Origin: Neptuniibacter sp.
GTDB taxonomy: Bacteria > Pseudomonadota > Gammaproteobacteria > Pseudomonadales > Balneatricaceae
NCBI GenBank assembly: GCA_024686055.1
Contig: JAIBDV010000228.1
Span: 1 to 5,563, forward strand
Length of the DNA: 5,563 bases
Reading direction: 5' to 3'
Shown: piece after piece, positions 1-4,295 of the stretch
How positions within the stretch are numbered: the first letter of the stretch is position 1
Layout of the letters: every line of letters starts with the position of its first letter
The notes under the pieces: generated by a model
What the model was told of the DNA's origin: nothing
Seen by the model: the letters and a program-made list of their open reading frames with translations, nothing else
Database searches by the model: none
Translations under genes and position numbers: made by a program

Positions 1-1289
1 CTGAACAGTGTCTGGCTGGGTCGTTCTTTGTGGCTCAGGTCGGTGCTCTGTGGGTTCTGGCGAACCGCCTCGGCCTGTTCGGTGGTTAAGGGGAGTGCTG
101 GAGCGTCGCCAGAGGTGGCTGCATTGGCGTGTGTGCCCGTCTGGTTCTGGCTGGCGCTGAGGCCTGCTGTGAGCTCCCCGTCAGGCGTTGGGTTAAGTGT
201 ATCGAGCGGGGTTGCCTCACCGGGAGCGATCAGCAGGTAAAGAAAAGCACTGATTGATAGCCCTGCCAGCAAGCCAAGGCTGAAGGCGACCGGGCGGTTG
301 AACCATGTTTTCTCTTCCTGAGAGGCTTGTTTTCCCGGTTGGCTGGGTGGTGGCTCCATATTGCTCTGGCTGCTGGTGGGTTCGCCCGCAGGCGGTGCGC
401 CAGGCAGTTCGTCCAGTGCGGTTGCCTCCGCCGCCTTGTCTTCCTTTTCCTCGATAAACAGTGCCTGAATCAGTGCCGGGGCTGAAGTTGGTCTGTCGGC
501 CGGGTTCTCAGAGAGTGCCCGCTGCAGGGTCAGCCATTGGCGGTCACTGACATTACGGGGCTGTTTGTCATGATTGCGGCTGCGTTCGCCGTCTTTTTTC
601 CCCATCCGGTAGGCCAGTTCCCCGGTCAGTATCTGATAGGCAATGCAGCCCAGTGAATAGATATCTGCCTGGGCGCTGACATTACCGGGGTGGAAGGCTT
701 CCGGGGCCTGGTAATGGGGGTAGCTCAGTGGCTCGTTGAGCTGGTCATTGATACCGTCCAGGGCTGGACGAAGCCCCTGACCTGCCAGTTTGACGCCGGC
801 ACCACGGTTGACAAAAATCAGTTCCGGGCAGAGTGCGCCATGAGCGTGGCCATGGGTTTTGGCCATGAAGTCGAGGGCGATGGCAACCTGGCCCAGCAGG
901 ACTTTGAGTTGGTGGGGCTGCAGGCGGCTGATATTGCCACTTTCGATCAGGCTGTGGACCGATATACCGTCCAGCGCTTCCTGGGTGATGGCGAGCCAGC
1001 CATTTTTGAGTTGAAAAAAGCCGTGCTGTTCTACCAGGTGCTGGTGTTTGAGTTGCTTGGCGTTGATCTGTTTTTTGATGGTTTCGTTGCTGCGAGGGTC
1101 GGCGACCAGTGCAGGGTCAACAAACATCAGGTTCAGAGTCGTGCGGCTGCCGGGGCCCAGATCCATAACACGCCATAGCTGGCCGAGCGCCATCCTGGCT
1201 ACTTCGGCTTGTAACTTGAACTGACGTTGTGGGCCCAGCATCAGGCCTTCGCGTAGCGCCGAGGCGGGCTTTTCCTTTGGTTGCTCCAT
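1..1289 (-). CDS. Membrane-anchored protein kinase-like protein, predicted pseudokinase (C-terminus off the window)
   Basis: The minus-strand frame is open from ATG 1287-1289 to the left edge, giving 429 visible residues (MEQPKEKPAS start). Residues about 20-280 follow the Ser/Thr protein kinase fold: an activation-segment end YQAPE (193-197), the helix-F motif ADIYSLGCIAYQILTGE (208-224) and the subdomain XI motif NPADRP (262-267). The catalytic positions are missing: Met55 stands at the beta-3 lysine, the HRD loop reads HGALCPEL (150-157) so Asp is Ala152 and the loop Asn is Leu157, DFG reads GQG (170-172), and the glycine-rich loop keeps only Gly36. I therefore infer a pseudokinase acting as a binding or scaffold module. 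An acidic, Pro-rich linker (about 280-330) precedes one transmembrane helix (334-355), followed by a Thr/Ala/Pro/Gln-rich tail, probably periplasmic. A weak ribosome site (GGAAT) lies 8 bases before the ATG. The partner, and any domain beyond the window edge, cannot be seen. Confidence 0.85.
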   Translation of the reverse strand, partial: MEQPKEKPASALREGLMLGPQRQFKLQAEVARMALGQLWRVMDLGPGSRTTLNLMFVDPALVADPRSNETIKKQINAKQLKHQHLVEQHGFFQLKNGWLAITQEALDGISVHSLIESGNISRLQPHQLKVLLGQVAIALDFMAKTHGHAHGALCPELIFVNRGAGVKLAGQGLRPALDGINDQLNEPLSYPHYQAPEAFHPGNVSAQADIYSLGCIAYQILTGELAYRMGKKDGERSRNHDKQPRNVSDRQWLTLQRALSENPADRPTSAPALIQALFIEEKEDKAAEATALDELPGAPPAGEPTSSQSNMEPPPSQPGKQASQEEKTWFNRPVAFSLGLLAGLSISAFLYLLIAPGEATPLDTLNPTPDGELTAGLSASQNQTGTHANAATSGDAPALPLTTEQAEAVRQNPQSTDLSHKERPSQTLF

Positions 1290-1321
1290 ACCACTATTCC
1301 GGTCAGGCAGGGTTTGGGCCT

Positions 1322-1350
1322 ATCATAAACGCGAATGTGGACGGAGTCAG
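1322..1350 (-). promoter_or_regulatory. Sigma-70-type promoter for the pseudokinase gene
   Basis: On the minus strand a -35 CTGACT (1345-1350, 4 of 6 consensus bases) is followed after exactly 17 bp by a -10 TATGAT (1322-1327, 5 of 6). It lies just downstream of the kdsA terminator and about 33 bases before the kinase ATG, which fits independent transcription of that gene. Predicted from sequence only. Confidence 0.55.
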
Positions 1351-1396
1351 TACTCTGTTACAAGCGTTTGAAATATTGCGAGCGGAGATGTTACTG

Positions 1397-1424
1397 AATA
1401 AAGGGGCCGCCGGCAGGTGGCCCC
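1397..1424 (-). terminator. Rho-independent terminator after kdsA
   Basis: Starting 8 bases past the kdsA stop codon, a GC-rich hairpin occupies 1403-1424: a 9-bp stem with one G-T pair and a 4-base loop. On the minus strand it is followed by TTTATT (1397-1402). Strong stem, short loop and T-run in that order are the classical intrinsic terminator, and they work in the kdsA direction. Confidence 0.85.
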
Positions 1425-1432
1425 GGAGGAGG

Positions 1433-2281
1433 TCAGGCGCTGGTATCAAGTGCTGGGAAGCTTTTGACCAGTTCATCCACGGCTTTCATCTGGGCCAGAT
1501 ACGGCTCCAGTTTATCCAGTGGCAGGGCGCAAGGGCCATCGCACTTGGCCTGGCCTGGGTCGGGGTGGGCTTCAAGGAACAGGCCTGCAATCCCCTGGGC
1601 CAGGCCCGCACGGGATAGCTGCGCGACCAGCGCCCGACGACCATCGGCAGAATCGCTACGCCCACCAGGCATTTGCAGGGCGTGAGTGGCATCGAACATT
1701 ACCGGGTAGCCAGTTTCTTTCATGATGCTGAAGCCCAGCATGTCGACGACCAGATTGTTGTAACCAAAACTGCTGCCGCGTTCGCACAGAATCAGCTTGT
1801 CATTACCCGCTTCTTTGCACTTGTGCAGGATGTGTTTCATCTCGTGCGGTGCCAGAAACTGTGCTTTCTTAATGTTGATAACCGCATCGGTTTTGGCCAT
1901 GGCTTCAACCAGGTCGGTCTGGCGGGACAGGAATGCAGGCAGCTGGATAATATCGCAGACTTCCGCCACCGGTGCAGCCTGGTGTGGCTCGTGGACATCG
2001 GTGATCAGTGGGACGTTGAAGGTCTGTTTCACTTCCTCGAGAATTCTCAGGCCCTCTTCCAGTCCGGGGCCACGGTATGAATTGAGGGAGGAGCGGTTGG
2101 CCTTGTCAAACGAGGCTTTGAACACATACGCAATGCCCAGCTTTTCAGTAACCTGGACATAGTGTTCGGCAATCCGAAGGGCCAGGTCGCGTGATTCCAG
2201 TACGTTCATGCCGCCGAACAGTACCATGGGCTTGTCGTTGGCAATCTCGATGTTGCCAGCCGTAACAACTTTTTGCTGCAT
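1433..2281 (-). CDS. kdsA: 3-deoxy-8-phosphooctulonate synthase (Kdo-8-phosphate synthase)
   Basis: KdsA condenses phosphoenolpyruvate with D-arabinose 5-phosphate to make Kdo-8-phosphate, the precursor of the Kdo sugars joining lipid A to the LPS core; it is a cytosolic TIM-barrel enzyme. The 282-residue product (E. coli: 284) keeps family blocks GGMNVLES (23-30), KASFDKANRSS, ITDVHEP, QLPAFLSRQTDLVEAMAKT, NIKKAQF, FGYNNLVVDMLGFSIMK, FDATHALQMPGG and EAHPDP. Asn26, in the position that is Cys in metal-dependent enzymes, marks the metal-independent class I type. I chose ATG 2279-2281 (MQQKVVTAGN) because it matches the E. coli N-terminus; its ribosome site (GGA) is weak. An in-frame ATG at 2339-2341, or GTG at 2342-2344, would add 20-21 residues. 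The gene follows the PilZ-like gene by 59 bp and ends at a clear terminator. The usual neighbours pyrG and eno are not next to it. Confidence 0.97.
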   Translation of the reverse strand: MQQKVVTAGNIEIANDKPMVLFGGMNVLESRDLALRIAEHYVQVTEKLGIAYVFKASFDKANRSSLNSYRGPGLEEGLRILEEVKQTFNVPLITDVHEPHQAAPVAEVCDIIQLPAFLSRQTDLVEAMAKTDAVINIKKAQFLAPHEMKHILHKCKEAGNDKLILCERGSSFGYNNLVVDMLGFSIMKETGYPVMFDATHALQMPGGRSDSADGRRALVAQLSRAGLAQGIAGLFLEAHPDPGQAKCDGPCALPLDKLEPYLAQMKAVDELVKSFPALDTSA

Positions 2282-2340
2282 AGTGAATCCGTAAAACAGG
2301 GATGGGTAGGCGCCAGTATACGCGATACCAGGGCGATACA

Positions 2341-2757
2341 TCACCTGTTGCTGCCGGGAAACCAGGCAGCGTAACGTTCAATCCATTCCATCGCTGCGGC
2401 TTCCGGGCTCAGGGTGCGGCCCTGATACTGGGCTATATATTTCTGATAGAGCCCGATATATGCGTGTTGCTCGAGCATCCGCAAGCGCATGGTGTTATCG
2501 GCTGAACTGAATTCGATCGCCAGCTGATAGCAGTGTTGCTGGGGCAGGCAGTCCAGTACGGTGCCAGTAATCGGGTTTTCCTGACAAGGAGCTTCAGGGA
2601 AATTAACGCTCAGGGCGCTGCCTTTTTCAAAGGGTGTCTGGCTGGTGCAGATCAACCCCAGGCTGGGCGAGGAGGGTTCCTGTTGCTGGTGGGTGGTGGG
2701 TGTCAGTTCAATCGCGACCTGCTCGGGGTGGTGGATAAAAAGATACAGGCTGCCCAT
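2341..2757 (-). CDS. Small PilZ-like protein with degenerate c-di-GMP motifs
   Basis: The product has 138 residues. Start ATG 2755-2757 is chosen because AGGGAG (2764-2769) sits 6 bases upstream; an upstream in-frame ATG at 2817 lacks such a site. The centre, residues about 33-83, looks like a PilZ beta-barrel: SLGLICTS, then PFEKGSALSVNFP (42-54), ITGTVLDC (63-70) and a YQLAIEF strand (77-83). It continues with a helix containing MRLRMLEQ (90-97) and ends EAAAMEWIERYAAWFP (119-134), a tail I recall from PilZ-domain proteins of Pseudomonas-type bacteria. The usual c-di-GMP residues are absent: no RxxxR is seen and D/NxSxxG is reduced to SPSLGL (30-35). I infer a PilZ-fold protein that may not bind the nucleotide. 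It is divergent from the hutZ-like gene and upstream of kdsA on the same strand. The family call rests on motif memory, not a search. Confidence 0.65.
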   Translation of the reverse strand: MGSLYLFIHHPEQVAIELTPTTHQQQEPSSPSLGLICTSQTPFEKGSALSVNFPEAPCQENPITGTVLDCLPQQHCYQLAIEFSSADNTMRLRMLEQHAYIGLYQKYIAQYQGRTLSPEAAAMEWIERYAAWFPGSNR

Positions 2758-2816
2758 GATGTTCTCCCTGAAATGTGGGGTAATTGATCTGTGGTGTCGG
2801 TTTGAATTGCCCTTCA

Positions 2817-2846
2817 TTCATATAGAGTCGGCATCAGCGGTATAAT
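2817..2846 (+). promoter_or_regulatory. Promoter for the HutZ-like gene
   Basis: A perfect -10 TATAAT (2841-2846) is preceded after 18 bp by TTCATA (2817-2822, 4 of 6 for -35). Transcription would begin near 2853, leaving about 42 bases of leader before ATG 2895. No convincing Fur box overlaps it. No equally good promoter is visible on the minus strand for the divergent PilZ-like gene. Confidence 0.6.
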
Positions 2847-2894
2847 TCTGAAGCGTTGATTGAGTAATTATCCAGTGGGATAGGGAGTGATCTG

Positions 2895-3410
2895 ATGGCG
2901 GAGTTGTCCAACGAACGACTTGAGCAGTTGCAACAAGGGCTGTCGCAGTTGCAGGTGTCCTGTAAAACGTTGCTGTTGTCGACACTGTCGGCTGACACAG
3001 TGCCAGAGCTCAGCTATGCACCCTATGCGAAGTCAGAGCAGGGGGCGTTTTATATTTTTATCAGCGAGCTGGCGGCGCATACTGCTAACTTGCAGTGTCA
3101 TCCGGTGGCCACGGTGCTGTTTATTCAGGATGAGCGCGATAGTCGCAATCTGTATGCCCGTGAGCGTCTGAGCTGGCGTTGTTCAGTGCGTAAGGTTGAG
3201 CGCGATACGAAAGAGTATCAGCAGGGGTTGGCGTTGCTGACGCAGGCGCAGGGTCAAATGGTGGATATGTTGCGGACGTTAGCTGATTTTCATCTGTTTG
3301 TACTGGTGCCGCAGGCGGGGAGTTATGTAGTGGGTTTTGGCCAGGCCTATGATGTTGAGCCGGTAACTGGATTATTGATGCATATCGATGAGCAACGGCT
3401 GGATCGATAA
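2895..3410 (+). CDS. HutZ/HugZ-type haem-utilisation protein (pyridoxamine 5'-phosphate oxidase-like split barrel)
   Basis: The 171-residue cytosolic protein matches the HutZ/HugZ group of the FMN-binding split-barrel superfamily, members of which bind and degrade haem to release iron. Family motifs in order: LLLSTLSADTVPELSYAPYA (26-45), GAFYIFISELAAHTANL (50-66), HPVATVLFIQDERDSRNLYA (69-88), RERLSW (89-94) and DFHLFVLVP...GFGQAY (131-152). Vibrio cholerae HutZ uses Asp132 and a C-terminal His170 at the haem; Asp131 and His163 here are plausible equivalents, which is inference. ATG 2895 is preceded by AGGGAG (2882-2887) at 7 bases. The gene stands alone, without hutX, hutW or a haem transporter in view, divergent from the PilZ-like gene and convergent with the DUF2788 gene (16 bp between ends). 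A general flavin-dependent oxidase role cannot be excluded. Confidence 0.85.
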   Translation: MAELSNERLEQLQQGLSQLQVSCKTLLLSTLSADTVPELSYAPYAKSEQGAFYIFISELAAHTANLQCHPVATVLFIQDERDSRNLYARERLSWRCSVRKVERDTKEYQQGLALLTQAQGQMVDMLRTLADFHLFVLVPQAGSYVVGFGQAYDVEPVTGLLMHIDEQRLDR

Positions 3411-3418
3411 GTCTCTGG

Positions 3419-3435
3419 GGCGTCGATCAGACGCC
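3419..3435. terminator. Hairpin between convergent genes, possible weak terminator
   Basis: GGCGTC (3419-3424) and GACGCC (3430-3435) form a perfect 6-bp stem around a 5-base loop, between the hutZ-like stop and overlapping the stop codon of the convergent DUF2788 gene. Neither strand has a T-run after the stem, so it is not a standard intrinsic terminator; it may only stabilise 3' ends. Confidence 0.3.
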
Positions 3436-3633
3436 GCCACCAATCACTTCAACCACGATGCTTTTAACCAGAAAAGCTGCCAGCCCCAGACCCAGTGCAA
3501 AAAACAGTACAATCGTACCGAGTTTGCCTGCATTGGATTTCTTCGCCAGGTCGTAAATGATGAAGAAGATATAGCCTGAGAATATCAACAGGGCGATATT
3601 AAGGCCGATGTTTTCCATTTCTGCGAGCGTCAT
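3427..3633 (-). CDS. DUF2788 family small membrane protein
   Basis: The 68-residue product has two hydrophobic helices, about 9-27 (IGLNIALLIFSGYIFFIIY) and 38-56 with a hydrophobic extension to 64, joined by a charged loop DLAKKSNAGKLG (28-39). This short two-helix layout with the YDLAKKS-AGK-G loop is what I recall of the DUF2788 family of gammaproteobacteria, whose function is unknown; an inner-membrane location is expected. ATG 3631-3633 is supported by GGAG about 7 bases upstream; a second ATG 15 bases further in is less likely. The stop at 3427-3429 lies 16 bp from the end of the convergent hutZ-like gene. No clear promoter was found in the 153 bp between it and the tRNA, so it may partly depend on read-through from the tRNA unit. 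Confidence 0.75.
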   Translation of the reverse strand: MTLAEMENIGLNIALLIFSGYIFFIIYDLAKKSNAGKLGTIVLFFALGLGLAAFLVKSIVVEVIGGGV

Positions 3634-3762
3634 GGTGTATCTCCAGTCAGGGTGAACCCGGTTTAAGCGACACGATATGCTAATTGATGCAGGGATATAT
3701 GCAAACCTGTCTGGCCTATAAGGTTGCAGTGTTTTGTCAGATTTGGATCATTTCCGGGAAGA

Positions 3763-3780
3763 TCATGCCGACTGGCATGA
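3763..3780 (-). terminator. Hairpin downstream of tRNA-Tyr, possible terminator
   Basis: TCATGCC and GGCATGA form a 7-bp perfect stem with a 4-base loop, 6 bases beyond the CCA end of the tRNA. On the minus strand it is followed by TCTTCC, a poor T-run. It may terminate or protect the tRNA precursor; the missing U-tract makes the call weak. Confidence 0.4.
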
Positions 3781-3786
3781 AGGAAA

Positions 3787-3870
3787 TGGTGGTGAGAGGT
3801 GGATTCGAACCACCGAAGCTTGCGCGTCAGATTTACAGTCTGATCCCTTTGGCCACTCGGGAACCTCACC
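3787..3870 (-). tRNA. tRNA-Tyr, anticodon GTA
   Basis: The minus strand from 3870 to 3787 folds as a class II tRNA of 84 bases. The acceptor GGTGAGG pairs with TCTCACC through 7 pairs including a terminal G-T. Anticodon stem TCAGA/TCTGA encloses CTGTAAA with anticodon GTA. A long variable arm of about 12 bases follows, then T-arm GGTGG-TTCGAAT-CCACC, discriminator A and an encoded CCA (3787-3789). The D-arm CCCGAGTGGCCAAAGGG closely matches E. coli tRNA-Tyr. It delivers tyrosine at UAU and UAC codons. It stands alone rather than in the Tyr-Gly-Thr-tuf cluster common in gammaproteobacteria. Confidence 0.97.
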
Positions 3871-3884
3871 AGAAGAGGTGGCGA

Positions 3885-3943
3885 ATAATACGGTTGGCTT
3901 TTCTCTCTGTAAAGGTTTTTTTCTGCTTTTTATATTTTTCTTT
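3885..3943 (-). promoter_or_regulatory. Strong tRNA-Tyr promoter with UP element
   Basis: On the minus strand, -35 TTTACA (3908-3913, 5 of 6) and -10 TATTAT (3885-3890, 5 of 6) are separated by 17 bp. The -10 ends 14 bases before the tRNA, leaving a leader of about 7 bases. An A/T-rich tract with A-runs (3916-3943) lies where an UP element would bind the RNA polymerase alpha C-terminal domain. The G/C-rich stretch TCGCCACC after the -10 resembles a stringent-control discriminator. Confidence 0.8.
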
Positions 3944-4084
3944 AGCGGTTGCTCATCAGGTGACCGATCATAAATTATTTCAGTAAGTGAAATCTGCATA
4001 GCTGTTTGATGGATTGTTCCCAACCCCTTGTTTCCTGTGTGTTGTAGCGATTCAGGCGTGTTTGGCTACACGCAAGCAGGGGAA

Positions 4085-4105
4085 AATTCAAGAGTTGAAT
4101 TCAAG
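4085..4105. repeat. TTCAA/TTGAA repeat cluster over the nrdA -35 region
   Basis: AATTCAA (4085-4091) and TTGAATT (4095-4101) form a perfect 7-bp inverted repeat with a 3-base spacer. TTGAATTCAA (4095-4104) is a perfect 10-bp palindrome sharing an arm. AATTCAAG recurs directly at 4085-4092 and 4098-4105, a 13-bp period. The layout is operator-like and covers the proposed -35; no regulator is assigned. Confidence 0.5.
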
Positions 4106-4122
4106 GCCCCAATCACTATATT
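4095..4122 (+). promoter_or_regulatory. Predicted nrdA promoter
   Basis: TTGAAT (4095-4100, 4 of 6 for -35) and TATATT (4117-4122, 5 of 6 for -10) are 16 bp apart. The -10 lies inside the first NrdR box, the expected arrangement for repression by occlusion. Transcription would begin near 4129, giving a leader of about 165 bases. A later start from TTTAAAT (4131-4136 region) is possible but scores worse. Confidence 0.55.
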
Positions 4123-4128
4123 TAGTGC
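4113..4128. promoter_or_regulatory. NrdR box 1
   Basis: TCACTATATTTAGTGC matches 13 of 16 positions of the NrdR consensus ACAC-W-ATATAT-W-GTGT as I know it. NrdR is the ATP/dATP-sensing repressor of ribonucleotide reductase genes and shares the ATP-cone domain with NrdA. The box overlaps the predicted -10 of nrdA. Confidence 0.85.
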
Positions 4129-4143
4129 TCTTTAAATCCTACA

Positions 4144-4159
4144 ACACAACATCTTGTGT
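4144..4159. promoter_or_regulatory. NrdR box 2
   Basis: ACACAACATCTTGTGT matches 14 of 16 positions of the NrdR consensus and is nearly palindromic. It begins exactly 31 bp after box 1, three helical turns, the spacing typical of paired NrdR boxes bound cooperatively. It lies in the predicted early transcribed region of nrdA. Confidence 0.85.
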
Positions 4160-4227
4160 CTTACTGGTAAATGGACTCCGTATCAAATGCTCCGAAAATC
4201 GCCTGATTTCAGGTCGAAGGGCTGCTC

Positions 4228-4246
4228 TTACTGAATCATTACTGAA
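4228..4246 (+). repeat. Tandem TTACTGAA direct repeat in the nrdA leader
   Basis: TTACTGAA occurs at 4228-4235 and again at 4239-4246, an 11-bp period or about one helical turn. The second copy is the start of the right arm of the 12-bp inverted repeat. It may be a binding site for a protein contacting one face of the DNA; function unknown. Confidence 0.4.
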
Positions 4247-4295
4247 ATAACAAGATCCGTTCCGGTTATGGCACGTCAAAGGGGAAAAGGGGTAC

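Larger units (their letters stand above)
3975..4250. repeat. 12-bp perfect inverted repeat flanking the nrdA regulatory region
   Basis: TTATTTCAGTAA at 3975-3986 is the exact reverse complement of TTACTGAAATAA at 4239-4250, with 252 bp between. The copies point toward each other like short terminal inverted repeats, but no flanking target duplication is seen. It could be a pair of regulator sites, a relic of a small element, or chance in A/T-rich DNA. Confidence 0.5.
3871..4295. other. 425-base non-coding region between tRNA-Tyr and nrdA
   Basis: No credible gene lies here; the short open frames have no ribosome site or recognisable protein sequence. The left part holds the tRNA-Tyr promoter and UP element. 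The middle holds a 6-bp hairpin (4056-4073, GCGTGT/ACACGC), the TTCAA/TTGAA repeats, the nrdA promoter and two NrdR boxes. The right part is the presumed nrdA leader, with a tandem TTACTGAA repeat and a small CCTGA/TCAGG inverted repeat (4202-4213). A 12-bp inverted repeat sits near both ends. Confidence 0.8.

Noticed and set aside
690..1178. 162-codon open frame on the plus strand
   Set aside because: It is the exact antisense codon register of the kinase-like gene and has no family resemblance, so it is a shadow.
2296..2330. Promoter for kdsA inside the PilZ-kdsA gap (-10 TATACT)
   Set aside because: The -10 is fair but no acceptable -35 lies 16-18 bp upstream.
2854..2872. Possible Fur box upstream of the HutZ-like gene (GATTGAGTAATTATC)
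   Set aside because: Only about half of the 19-bp consensus positions match and the site is downstream of the -10.
2867..2875. DnaA-box-like TTATCCAGT
   Set aside because: It matches 7 of 9 bases, is isolated and has no origin-like context.
3684..4023. Overlapping small open frames across tRNA-Tyr on both strands (with GGFEPP, WIRTTE or VPEWPKGSDCKSDA peptides)
   Set aside because: These peptides are translations of the tRNA itself and are a well-known type of spurious annotation.
4056..4073. GCGTGT/ACACGC hairpin as a terminator
   Set aside because: No T-run follows on either strand and no gene ends nearby.
4014..4250. 78-codon open frame upstream of nrdA
   Set aside because: It runs across the nrdA promoter and both NrdR boxes, lacks a good ribosome site and shows no recognisable protein features.
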